Source: CAZDCD01 sp964503885
Lineage (GTDB): Bacteria > Bacteroidota > Bacteroidia > Bacteroidales > UBA10428
Direction: 5' to 3'
Assembly (NCBI GenBank): GCA_964503885.1
Contig: CAZDCD010000016.1
Location: 1-64,000 of the forward strand
DNA length: 64,000 nt
Position 1 is the stretch's first letter; every line of letters begins with the position of its first letter. The notes beneath the pieces were generated by a model, which was not told the origin of the DNA, did no database searches, and saw only the letters and a program-made list of their open reading frames with translations. Shown in pieces: positions 43,543 through 51,835 of the stretch. Both the position numbers and the translations under genes were made by a program.

Positions 43543-46062
43543 ATGCGTAAACTTTGGGAACCTGTTCAAGTTAAAGTATTTCTGGGGTACTTTTTTCTGA
43601 TCGTCATCGCTTCGTTTACAATCTGGTTAATGTATAACGAAATCGTCCGCTGGTCGATAAAAAAAACAGACGAAAATCCTCTGGATGAAAAGGTAATGCA
43701 AATCAATTCTATCCTGACAGACCTTTATCAGGCTGAAGGACTTGAACGTACCTATGCGCAGACAGGTGACTATAATTATTACAGGGATTATGAGATCACC
43801 ATGGATACCATTTATCAGCAGCTTGATACACTGCAATTATTGTCGGATACTAAAAATCAGTTCATGCATACAGATAGCATCCGCAGGCTGTTTGACAGGA
43901 AAAGAAGCTATCTGAAGGACCTGGTGGCCATAAAAAAAACCGGATCCTCTGATGATCTTTATAGAAATGCTATGCTAAGGCTTACATGCAATAAAGATTC
44001 AATCGATCAATACCTGCGTGTATACAAGAAGGTAATCACCAACCGCGACAGTGTTTTTATCAGGCAGAAAAAAAAGAATTTCCTGAACCGCCTGATCTAT
44101 GTTTTTTCTCCCCAGGAGAATGAGGATTCAACACTTCAGGTAAACGTAAACCAGACCGTTCAGCTCGACAGTATTCTTAAGACAATTAATCCAACCGATT
44201 CCATTATGATGTATTTATCTGCCATTATGGAAGATATCCGCAACGAAAGCAAGAAGGTCGAAATGCAGCTTACGCGCAAAGAGCAGGAAGTCCTTGCCAA
44301 TAACCAAACCATTACTCTGCAGCTGCGTCAAATGCTTTCTTCATTTGAAAATGAGGAAATTCTGGGATCTTTCGTTCAACTGAGGGTGTTGCAGGGCAGA
44401 ATCAGAAAAACCACCTGGTATATTATTGCTCTGGGTATGCTTGCAGTATTAGCCATTGTTGTATTTCTGGTGCTTATCTTAAAAGATATTTCCAGAAGCA
44501 GGCTCTACCGGCAAAAACTTGAAAAAGCCAAAGAATTCTCCGATTCTCTTTTAAAGAGCAAGGAACAGTTTATGCTCAGCATCACACACGACCTAAAATC
44601 ACCCCTGGGTTCGATCATCGGTTACACCAGGCTTATGCATAAAACCAATGTTGCCGAACAAAAAGATGCTTACCTTGAAAATATCAACAAAGCATCGGAA
44701 GATATTTTAAAGCTCATTAATGATCTTGTGGATTTAATAAGGCTTGATACCGGGAAGTTGAAAATCAATCCCATGAGGTTTAATCTCAGACACCTTGTTG
44801 ATGAAATATTCTCGGGTTTTTACCCGATTGCTCTTTCAAGGAATTTGGAATTCAGGCTTGACTATGCGATCTCAACAGCAACCGATTACCGGAGTGATCC
44901 GGTACGGTTAAAACAGGTTCTGGCAAACCTGATTTCAAATGCTTTGAAATTCACTGATAAGGGAAATGTGCTCTTGCGGGTCTACCGGATTGAAAATTAT
45001 GGAAACACCGAACGTATCGGATTTGATATAGCCGATACCGGGATTGGGATTTCAGAAAAGGATAAAAAATTGATTTTCAATGAATTTTCAAGAGGCACTT
45101 TCGGTAACAACCGCCAATATGAGGGTGCCGGACTTGGACTTACTATATCAAAAAGAATCGTTTTGTTGCTTAACGGTTCCATTTCTGTAAAAAGCAACCC
45201 CGGGGCCGGAAGCCTGTTTACAGTTCAACTGCCGCTTGAAAAATGTGATAATCCGGTGCGGCAGAAGCAGGTGTCTGAACAGGACCCGGATCTGAAAGAT
45301 AAGCATGTTTTGCTGATCGATGATGATGAGACTTTATTGAACATGATTTCTGAAGTCCTGGAGAATTCGGGGATACATGTTCAGAAATTCAATTCTCCGT
45401 TAAACGCCTTGAAGTTTATTGAAAACAATACCCCCGATATCATTCTCACAGATCTCCATATGCCAGGGATGAATGGCATTGATTTGATTAAGCAGGTAGA
45501 CGGGAGATCAGGCAGGAAAATTCCGGTAATTGCCGTTACAGGAAAAGATACAACCGATCCGGAAAAATACCTTCGGGCAGGATTCAGAGCCTGTATTTAT
45601 AAACCCTTCCAGCCATCACAGCTTCTGGAAAATATCCGGAAGGTGCTTAAAGGCGAAATGATGCATACCATCTGCCCGAGGCCCGGAGATGCGGAAAGCA
45701 GACATGCCGGTAAAGCATATGACCTTGAGCAGATCAGACAATTTGCTGAATATGATGAGAAAAGCGTAAGACAGATCCTTAGTTCATTTGTGCACACAAG
45801 CCTTAAGCATATTGAGCTATTAAGGAGTTATATAAACGAAAAAGACTACAGATCGATGCAGGAACTTGCTCATAAAATGCTGTCAATGTTCCGTCAGATA
45901 GAAGCACACCGGGTTACAGGATTTTTACTGAAGATAGAGGAGGCAACAAACAGGCAGTTGACCGCCGTGGAGTGGAATTTGCTGGTCCGGAAAACACTAA
46001 AAGAAATTGAAGAGGTAATCGAACTGATTCGTAAAGAACAACATATCACCCTGAAGGTATGA
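43543..46062 (+). CDS. Hybrid sensor histidine kinase with receiver and Hpt domains
   Basis: A protein of 839 residues from MRKLWEPVQ (43543); an ATG at 43408 is possible but precedes the first membrane helix by 60 residues. Two membrane helices (about 10-30 and 290-315) enclose a helical periplasmic sensor. A HisKA domain has SITHDLKSP (His349). HATPase motifs are LANLISNALKF, DTGIGIS and GAGLGLTIS. The receiver domain has Asp637 in ILTDLHMPG, and the C-terminal Hpt has His777 in ELAHKM. This makes a complete internal phosphorelay. The neighbouring convergent sigma-54 response regulator is the likely output. The signal sensed is unknown. Confidence 0.92.
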   Translation: MRKLWEPVQVKVFLGYFFLIVIASFTIWLMYNEIVRWSIKKTDENPLDEKVMQINSILTDLYQAEGLERTYAQTGDYNYYRDYEITMDTIYQQLDTLQLLSDTKNQFMHTDSIRRLFDRKRSYLKDLVAIKKTGSSDDLYRNAMLRLTCNKDSIDQYLRVYKKVITNRDSVFIRQKKKNFLNRLIYVFSPQENEDSTLQVNVNQTVQLDSILKTINPTDSIMMYLSAIMEDIRNESKKVEMQLTRKEQEVLANNQTITLQLRQMLSSFENEEILGSFVQLRVLQGRIRKTTWYIIALGMLAVLAIVVFLVLILKDISRSRLYRQKLEKAKEFSDSLLKSKEQFMLSITHDLKSPLGSIIGYTRLMHKTNVAEQKDAYLENINKASEDILKLINDLVDLIRLDTGKLKINPMRFNLRHLVDEIFSGFYPIALSRNLEFRLDYAISTATDYRSDPVRLKQVLANLISNALKFTDKGNVLLRVYRIENYGNTERIGFDIADTGIGISEKDKKLIFNEFSRGTFGNNRQYEGAGLGLTISKRIVLLLNGSISVKSNPGAGSLFTVQLPLEKCDNPVRQKQVSEQDPDLKDKHVLLIDDDETLLNMISEVLENSGIHVQKFNSPLNALKFIENNTPDIILTDLHMPGMNGIDLIKQVDGRSGRKIPVIAVTGKDTTDPEKYLRAGFRACIYKPFQPSQLLENIRKVLKGEMMHTICPRPGDAESRHAGKAYDLEQIRQFAEYDEKSVRQILSSFVHTSLKHIELLRSYINEKDYRSMQELAHKMLSMFRQIEAHRVTGFLLKIEEATNRQLTAVEWNLLVRKTLKEIEEVIELIRKEQHITLKV

Positions 46063-46109
46063 TGGCTGGCTTCAATTACCCGACACTAACAGGAGGCCTG
46101 ATCATTGTC

Positions 46110-47441
46110 TCAGGGCACAATAATATCGTACAGCTTTAATTTATTATACAGTGTTTTCCTGTCGATTTTGAGCAATCTGGCCGCCTTGCTTTTGTTGTTT
46201 TCAGCTACCTCAAGAGCCTTTCGGATAGCGCCGGGTTCATCCTCTTCATGAGATAGCCCTGAACGGCCGGTCAGTACCGATTTTTCATACAGTTCTTCAG
46301 GGATCTCTTTTATGGTGATATACCGGCCCTTTGAAAGAAGAGTCGCACGTTTTACGATATTTTTCAGTTCACGAAGGTTTCCCGGCCAGTCGTAGTTCAA
46401 AAATACCGGCTCAATATTCTTTTCAAATCCTGATACTGACTTATTAAGGTATGTATTAGCCTGTTCGAGAAAATAATGTGCAAATACCATGATGTCCGTT
46501 TTGCGCTCACACAACCTTGGCACCATGATCTGAAACTCATTCAACCTGTGATACAGGTCTTTCCTGAACGTTCCTCTTTCCATACCACCAGCCAGGTTTT
46601 CATTGGTGGCTGCTATGATCCTCACATCTACTTTTATTTCCCTGGTAGTGCCCACGGGTTTTACCCGGTTTTCCTGCAATGCCCTGAGGAGCTGAATTTG
46701 TGTATCGTATGAGAGATTACCCACTTCATCCAGGAATAAGGTACCACCGTTGGCCGATTCAAAATATCCTGTCTTATCTACTATTGCACCGGTAAAAGAG
46801 CCTTTTATGTGACCAAAGAATTCACTGGCTGCCAGTTCTTTAGAGATGGTGCCACAGTCAACTGCCACAAAAGGCAATTCAGCACGCCTGCTCTTATTGT
46901 GTATAAGTCTTGCAATATATTCCTTGCCTGTGCCGCTTTCTCCTGTGATAAGCACCGATATTGAAGTAGGAGCCACCTGGCTTATGTATTCCTTCAATTG
47001 CTGTGAGGTATTGCTAAAACCTTCAAGGTATGAAAATGACAATGGTTCAGGCTTCTTATAAGATTCCGGATATTTTTGACTGCCTGCTGTAAGGGCTTCC
47101 TTAATTGCGTTAAGCACCTCATCTGGATTTAACGGCTTTGGAATGTAATCAAATGCACCCTGTTTGATCGATTTTATGGCTGTGGTAATATCAGCATATC
47201 CTGTCATCATAATAATTTGTGTATCAGGTGACTGGTTTTTTATCAGTGCGGTTAATTCCAGACCATTAATTTCGGGCATACGCATGTCGGTGAGCACAAC
47301 ATCAAAAAATTTCTCAGCGATGATCATTTTTGCTTCAACCGGTGAAAATACGTTTTTTACCTCATACCCGTTTTTTTCCAGAAGGGTTTTTAACATCAGG
47401 CAAAAGGTAACATCGTCGTCGATAATCAATATATTGGCCAT
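46110..47441 (-). CDS. Sigma-54-dependent response regulator (NtrC family)
   Basis: A 443-residue three-domain activator. The receiver has Asp52 in VVLTDMRMPE. The AAA+ domain has Walker A GESGTGKEYIAR, the sigma-54 contact loop GSFTGA (the GAFTGA motif with Ser), and Walker B GGTLFLDEVG. A Fis-type HTH at the C-terminus (NKSKAARLLKIDRKTLYNKL) binds enhancer sites. It activates RNA polymerase holding sigma-54. The sensor kinase at 43543-46062 is its probable partner. A promoter -7 element TATATTTG is on the minus strand at 47541-47534. Candidate targets in the window are the ABC efflux operon and the PepSY-like gene. Confidence 0.93.
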   Translation of the reverse strand: MANILIIDDDVTFCLMLKTLLEKNGYEVKNVFSPVEAKMIIAEKFFDVVLTDMRMPEINGLELTALIKNQSPDTQIIMMTGYADITTAIKSIKQGAFDYIPKPLNPDEVLNAIKEALTAGSQKYPESYKKPEPLSFSYLEGFSNTSQQLKEYISQVAPTSISVLITGESGTGKEYIARLIHNKSRRAELPFVAVDCGTISKELAASEFFGHIKGSFTGAIVDKTGYFESANGGTLFLDEVGNLSYDTQIQLLRALQENRVKPVGTTREIKVDVRIIAATNENLAGGMERGTFRKDLYHRLNEFQIMVPRLCERKTDIMVFAHYFLEQANTYLNKSVSGFEKNIEPVFLNYDWPGNLRELKNIVKRATLLSKGRYITIKEIPEELYEKSVLTGRSGLSHEEDEPGAIRKALEVAENNKSKAARLLKIDRKTLYNKLKLYDIIVP

Positions 47442-47533
47442 GCACTAAATAAAATAACACCATTACACACCTATCCGATTGTTCCGTACCGGCAACAAGG
47501 TATCAAAATCCGGAATTACCTCAATTGAATAGG

Positions 47534-47541
47534 GCAAATAT
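47534..47541 (-). promoter_or_regulatory. -7 promoter element of the response regulator
   Basis: The minus strand reads TATATTTG, a perfect -7 match, about 93 bases before the start codon. No good -33 TTTG is found. Confidence 0.5.
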
Positions 47542-48003
47542 ACCAAATCCTATTTAATTCGGCGACAGCAATTGTTTAGTTCAACCGGAATATAATTTTA
47601 TGGCAGTTTGTTGAACGGGAATTGCTTTTTGTACCTGTGTTGTTCAATATGCTTTATAGAACCTAAGTCTGCAAGGCACCCGCTGATTAACGATGATTTT
47701 AATTGTACTTCCGTGTGACAACATGAGGTGGGACTATTCACCAGGTAGCATCATCTATGCCGGAAATTTTCTTTCAGGGGATATTCTATTGGTGATTGTT
47801 TTGCAATGTTGAGAAGGAAGTATCGTTCTGTCTTGTTCAGAATCGGCAGATTTTATCAGTGCAGTGGTAAAATGCAACTGCCCGGAAGAATTACTTCTCC
47901 CGGGTCAGCTATTGCAGAGGCTTATATAGATTTGCGACGAATAGTAAATTATTTGCAGCTTTTTCCCAAATAAGCAAAACAAGGCATACAGAAGGGCGGT
48001 AAT
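47542..48003. other. Long intergenic region without a recognised gene
   Basis: Lies between the response-regulator promoter and the end of the PepSY-like gene. It has an imperfect hairpin with arms CCCGG (47881-47885) and CCGGG (47899-47904) enclosing AGAA/TTCT. Frames of about 50 codons occur but show no family features. Otherwise I see nothing. Confidence 0.4.
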
Positions 48004-48327
48004 TTACATTGTGTCCTTGTTCTGGCAATCCTTTTTAACCATCTCTCCGTCTTTACTGTAGTAAAGAACCTTTTCTTCCTTATCGTTTTTAACTGCTACC
48101 TTGTAGTTTCCATCTGTTCCGATATAGGCCTTTTCTATGGTATACCCCGAGTAGTCCTGATCGATAGCATTAAATACTGCATCGGGCAGATCGGCTACTT
48201 TGATTTCAGTATACTTTACTTCATCAGCAGCTGTCTGTAAATCTCTAGATGTCTTAGCACTAACGTATTGCGGGACACTTAGTCCCAGCACAAGTGCTGT
48301 TGCTGTTAAAATCAATATTTTTTTCAT
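48004..48327 (-). CDS. PepSY-like (DUF2874/BLIP-type) periplasmic protein
   Basis: A 107-residue exported protein. Residues 1-24 form a signal peptide (ending VSAK). The mature domain has the pattern of PepSY-like/DUF2874 proteins: KVADLPDAVFNAIDQDYSGYTIEKAY, here noted as LPDAVFNAI and GYTIEKA, then DGNYKVAVKND and LYYSKDGEMV. Such small periplasmic proteins are frequent in Bacteroidota, often near two-component systems, and may bind ligands or modulate sensors. Upstream lies a TTGGCACG element (48394-48401) and a double palindrome (48503-48538), pointing to regulation by a sigma-54 activator. Confidence 0.8.
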   Translation of the reverse strand: MKKILILTATALVLGLSVPQYVSAKTSRDLQTAADEVKYTEIKVADLPDAVFNAIDQDYSGYTIEKAYIGTDGNYKVAVKNDKEEKVLYYSKDGEMVKKDCQNKDTM

Positions 48328-48393
48328 GTTTATAACTTTTGGTTTTACAATTCAATTAGTACTTAGGCATATGTTTGATGCATTAGATATAAT

Positions 48394-48401
48394 CGTGCCA
48401 A
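48394..48401 (-). promoter_or_regulatory. Sigma-54 -24-like element before the PepSY-like gene
   Basis: The minus strand reads TTGGCACG followed by A, a perfect -24 half, 67-74 bases before the start codon. The -12 half at the proper distance reads TATCT instead of TTGCA, so the promoter call is tentative. Confidence 0.35.
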
Positions 48402-48502
48402 AAAAATAAAACATGATTACAAAAAATTCTAACAATTAGAATATCAAATAAATAAAAAGACTTAAAATTTTTTTCAGCAGCAGATTATATCAGTGATTGA
48501 CC

Positions 48503-48538
48503 TGTGGATTCCACACCTGTAGTGTGGATTTTTCCACA
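48503..48538. promoter_or_regulatory. Double palindrome of TGTGGA/TCCACA half-sites
   Basis: TGTGGATTCCACA (48503-48515) and TGTGGATTTTTCCACA (48523-48538) are two palindromes whose centres are about 21 bases apart, two helical turns. The second is 16 bases long. They lie about 105-140 bases upstream of the TTGGCACG element, as expected for activator sites of a sigma-54 regulator. The inner half-sites can also form a hairpin. Confidence 0.55.
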
Positions 48539-48770
48539 GTTATTATCACATTGTTGTTTTCATCCCTGACCGTAAATAAAGGGGAATAGCCTGATTTTCT
48601 GAACCAAAGGGTATTTTAGTTGACATACTGACCGGATTCAGAAAAGAAGAATGTGTTTTTGATAATTTGGGCTACTATTGTATATTTGTTCCTTGTAGTA
48701 ATCGGCTCTGCAAATAATGGTTACTGTCTCGTAAAAGAGTTTCAGTACGGTATTAAGATCGTTGCAAACC

Positions 48771-50198
48771 TCAAAAATACAGATCGCGTTCACCCTGCCT
48801 GATCCTTTTGATCCGTTTTCTGATCTCGGGTACATTTCCGTTTCCGTTCAACCTTTTCAGGTTGTGTTCGATCAACATCCAGCCTTTGGCCGCCGTATTT
48901 TCCGGGGCATAATCCACAAGGTACTCAGCAAGTGTAAGTATTGCATTCGGTGAGCAGAACCGTTTAATGAATCCGGGGACTGAAAATTCCATAAAATGCT
49001 CGCCTGTTCGTCCGAGACGGTAACATGCCGTACAGAAAGAAGGCAGATAGTCTTCGTTCAGCAGTTCTTCAATCACTTCGTTCAGAGACCGGTCGTCATG
49101 TATTCTGAACTGCTCCTTCTCGAGATCCTGAGGTGCAGCCTGACGGCCTGCATAGGCACCGATTTCGATCTTTGTTCCCCCGTCGATCTGAGAAACCCCG
49201 AAGCGTATCACCTCTTTCCTTATCGATGCATTTTCCCGGGCCGTGAGAATAAGTCCGGTATAGGGTACGGCAAGCCTGAGTATGGCAATGAGCCGTGTGA
49301 ATTCGTCATCGCTTACCGTAAAACGGTTGCTGCACTCAACCGAAGAAGCTTCCTTAAGCCGTGGAAAGGATATGGTATGGGGGCCCACATTATAGCATGC
49401 CTCAAGATGATTGGCATGACGCACCAGGGCCATTACCTCAAATTTCCAGTTATACAGTCCGAACAGTGCCCCGATACCTACATCATCGAGTCCTGCCTCC
49501 TGTGCCCTGTCAAGCGCCGTAATGCGGTAACGGTAATCCTTTTTCCGTCCGGAAGGGTGATACATTTTGTAGTATCCGGGGTGATAGGTTTCCTGGAAAA
49601 CCTGATAGGTGCCTATTCCTGCTTTTTTTACAATTCTGAACCCTTCAATATCAAGCGGTGCCGCGTTGATATTCACCCGCCTGATCGCTCCATTTCCTTT
49701 TTTAACGCCATATACAGTTTTTACGACACCGGCAATAAAATCAGGATTGTAATCGGGATGCTCCCCAAAAACCAGGATCAACCGTTTTTGGCCGTTCTCT
49801 TCCAGTGCGGTTACCTCTTTTACAAGTTCTTCTCCATTCAGTGTAGTGCGTTTTGCCGACCGGTTTGAAACCCTGAACCCGCAATACAGGCAGTTATTTG
49901 TACATTTATTTCCCACATAAAGCGGTGCGAAAAGTACGATGCGGTTACCATATACATCATTCTTCAGCTGTTTGGCGCCGGCTTTTATTTCCTCGATGCT
50001 CTCGGGTGAATCGGCATTTAGCAATGCTGCCACCTCATAAAGATTCAGTCTCTGTTTTCCGAGTGATTTGGCAATAATATCCTTGAGAAGATGCCTGTCA
50101 TTCCGGGTATCCTTAAGTATCCCGACGATTTCAGCCAAATCGATAAATGGTTGTTGCGGTTTATCCGCCATACTGTACTTTTCCGGTGAAAATTTCAT
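48771..50198 (-). CDS. hydG: [FeFe]-hydrogenase maturase HydG
   Basis: A 475-residue radical-SAM tyrosine lyase that makes the CO and CN ligands of the hydrogenase H-cluster. The SAM-cluster motif is CTNNCLYC (Cys99, Cys103, Cys106). The C-terminal auxiliary cluster motif is C-x2-C-x22-C, starting CTACYRLGRTGEHFM and ending IKRFC, diagnostic for HydG versus ThiH. It follows the TM1266-type regulator gene by 37 bases in one operon. hydE and hydF are not in the window. Its presence shows that the organism assembles active [FeFe] hydrogenases, although the only hydrogenase-like protein in this window lacks H-cluster ligands. Confidence 0.95.
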   Translation of the reverse strand: MKFSPEKYSMADKPQQPFIDLAEIVGILKDTRNDRHLLKDIIAKSLGKQRLNLYEVAALLNADSPESIEEIKAGAKQLKNDVYGNRIVLFAPLYVGNKCTNNCLYCGFRVSNRSAKRTTLNGEELVKEVTALEENGQKRLILVFGEHPDYNPDFIAGVVKTVYGVKKGNGAIRRVNINAAPLDIEGFRIVKKAGIGTYQVFQETYHPGYYKMYHPSGRKKDYRYRITALDRAQEAGLDDVGIGALFGLYNWKFEVMALVRHANHLEACYNVGPHTISFPRLKEASSVECSNRFTVSDDEFTRLIAILRLAVPYTGLILTARENASIRKEVIRFGVSQIDGGTKIEIGAYAGRQAAPQDLEKEQFRIHDDRSLNEVIEELLNEDYLPSFCTACYRLGRTGEHFMEFSVPGFIKRFCSPNAILTLAEYLVDYAPENTAAKGWMLIEHNLKRLNGNGNVPEIRKRIKRIRQGERDLYF

Positions 50199-50235
50199 GA
50201 ATTCTTCCTTTCTTCCGCAAATTTCAATACCTGCC

Positions 50236-50490
50236 TTATAATGCCTGATCCCTTGCCATCACGGATCTCACACGTAAGCCTTTAAGCCTTCCCAATTGTC
50301 CGGTGAGGGCACCGATTTCGTCTGTTGAACCTTCCACAACAAGGGAGATCACATTTATTGATCTTTCCCTTAAGGGAATTCCCTGTCGTCCGATAATTAT
50401 AGAAGAATGACTGGAAAGAATTTGATTGAATTCTGCAATGAACTCCTTACCGGTAACCAATATAAGTATACTGCCGATTCTCTTTTCCAT
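50236..50490 (-). CDS. Iron-only hydrogenase system regulator (TM1266 type)
   Basis: An 84-residue ACT-like/NikR-C-fold protein (86 if the ATG at 50496 is used; MEKRIGSILI at 50490 is the better family start). The pattern RIGSILILV, SSIIIGRQGIP, NVISLVVEGSTDEIGALTGQLGRLKGL matches the TM1266 group encoded beside hydrogenase maturation genes. The role is presumed regulatory and is not proved for the family. It is the first gene of the operon with hydG and has a good promoter with a palindrome in the leader. Confidence 0.88.
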   Translation of the reverse strand: MEKRIGSILILVTGKEFIAEFNQILSSHSSIIIGRQGIPLRERSINVISLVVEGSTDEIGALTGQLGRLKGLRVRSVMARDQAL

Positions 50491-50530
50491 AAGCAATCTC
50501 CCTTTGGATCAGAATTTTCATGGAATCCTC

Positions 50531-50550
50531 GAAGCCGCAATTGCCGCTTC
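50531..50550. promoter_or_regulatory. Near-perfect 20-base palindrome in the hydG operon leader
   Basis: GAAGC-c-GCAATTGC-c-GCTTC is symmetric except at the two C positions. It falls downstream of the predicted transcription start. The core GCAATTGC recurs in the palindrome upstream of rex (12237-12246). It could be an operator or an RNA hairpin. Confidence 0.45.
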
Positions 50551-50573
50551 TCAGCTTGTTATCTTTTATGCGG

Positions 50574-50603
50574 CAAAAGTAACCATAAATAGCACGGCAC
50601 AAA
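50574..50603 (-). promoter_or_regulatory. Promoter of the TM1266-hydG operon
   Basis: On the minus strand TTTG (50603-50600) and TACTTTTG (50581-50574) are separated by 18 bases, close to the Bacteroidota -33/-7 consensus. Transcription would start near 50567. Confidence 0.6.
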
Positions 50604-50680
50604 TATGTTTTACAACAGGTACGCCGGAAATAACAAGAAATGCGGTATTTATCTTCAAATAGCTTTGGGCATTTGGTTAT

Positions 50681-51253
50681 CTACCTGTAATAGTTCATTT
50701 TTTTGATATGATCATAAACACCTGCAGGCAGGAAATACCGTATATCTTTGCCCTGTGCGATAGCATCGCGGATAAAACTCGATGAAATATCAATCATAGG
50801 GGCATTCACAAACATGGCGTTTTTATGGTCTTCCTGTTTCAGGGTTTCACTACCGGGCCGCGGGTATATCAGCCGGGTAAAGTTGTTTTCTATGACTTCA
50901 TAATTCTTCCATTTATGAAATGAGGAAAGGTTATCGGAGCCCATGATCAGTGCAAATTCATTGTTCGGGTATTTTTCTTTCAGATGGGCCAGGGTATTCA
51001 CCGTATATGAGGGTTTGGGCAGCCTGAATTCGATATCCGAAATCCTGAACCGTTCTTCTTTCCCGATGGCCAGCTCCAGCAGCTCGTACCTCGCAAAATC
51101 TGCGAGGAGTGTGCTTTTTTGCTTCAACGGGTTTTGGGGACTAATAACAAACCACACCTGGATGATGTCGGTAAATTCGGCAAAATAGTTGGCAATTGCC
51201 AGATGGCCTATATGAACCGGATTGAATGAGCCGAAGTATAATCCGGTTCTCAT
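50681..51253 (-). CDS. nadD: Nicotinate-nucleotide adenylyltransferase
   Basis: A 190-residue NAD-biosynthesis enzyme that joins nicotinate mononucleotide and ATP to deamido-NAD. The nucleotidyltransferase motif GSFNPVHIGHLAI is at residues 8-20 and the ATP-binding ISSSFIRDAI near residue 157. FALIMGSDNLSSFHKWKNY, the substrate-binding region, is near 100. It is the last gene of the yicC-gmk-nadD operon, one base after gmk, an order widely seen in Bacteroidota. Confidence 0.95.
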   Translation of the reverse strand: MRTGLYFGSFNPVHIGHLAIANYFAEFTDIIQVWFVISPQNPLKQKSTLLADFARYELLELAIGKEERFRISDIEFRLPKPSYTVNTLAHLKEKYPNNEFALIMGSDNLSSFHKWKNYEVIENNFTRLIYPRPGSETLKQEDHKNAMFVNAPMIDISSSFIRDAIAQGKDIRYFLPAGVYDHIKKMNYYR

Positions 51254-51254
51254 A

Positions 51255-51824
51255 TTAGCTGTTCAGATATTCGCTGACCATTTTTTCTGCTTCCTTAAGG
51301 GCGGTATCAAGTCCGTCGTTTATCAGCACCCTGTCGAATTTGTCGGAGTATTTCATTTCAAAACTGGCCTTGGCAATTCTTCCGCTTATCTTGTCTGCAG
51401 GTTCGGTTGCCCTTTTTTCAAGGCGCCGGCGAAGTTCATCAATCGACGGGGGCATGACGAATACCGATAATGCATTGGTGCCGAACTGACGTTTCAGGTT
51501 TATTCCCCCCATGACATCGACATCAAAAACAACGTTATTCCGGTTGGCCCAGATGCGATCGATTTCCGACTTCAGTGTGCCGTAATAATGATTTTTATAT
51601 ACTTCCTCCCATTCCACAAATTCATTCTCATCGATTTTTGTTCTGAATTGATCGACAGAAATAAAGTAGTAATCTTTCCCGTTAACCTCTCCTTCGCGAA
51701 TTTTCCTTGTGCAGGCAGATATTGAAAATTCAAGATGTAATCCCGGTATGGATACCAGATGGTTTACAATGGTTGTTTTTCCCGAACCCGAAGGGGCTGA
51801 AAAGATGATGCATTTTCCGGACAT
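51255..51824 (-). CDS. gmk: Guanylate kinase
   Basis: A 189-residue kinase that phosphorylates GMP to GDP. The P-loop FSAPSGSGKTTI is at residues 8-19, the GMP-binding region SACTRKIREGEVNGKDYYF near 36, and VVFDVDVMGG near 95. Length is standard. It lies between yicC (11 bases upstream) and nadD (1 base downstream), all translated in the same direction. Confidence 0.96.
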   Translation of the reverse strand: MSGKCIIFSAPSGSGKTTIVNHLVSIPGLHLEFSISACTRKIREGEVNGKDYYFISVDQFRTKIDENEFVEWEEVYKNHYYGTLKSEIDRIWANRNNVVFDVDVMGGINLKRQFGTNALSVFVMPPSIDELRRRLEKRATEPADKISGRIAKASFEMKYSDKFDRVLINDGLDTALKEAEKMVSEYLNS

Positions 51825-51835
51825 TCCGCTAACGA

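Noticed and set aside
48503..48538. TCCACA repeats beside an AT-rich stretch read as DnaA boxes of a replication origin.
   Set aside because: Each site differs from TTATCCACA at two positions, the sites are arranged as strict palindromes, and no dnaA, dnaN or other origin genes are near. An activator site fits better.
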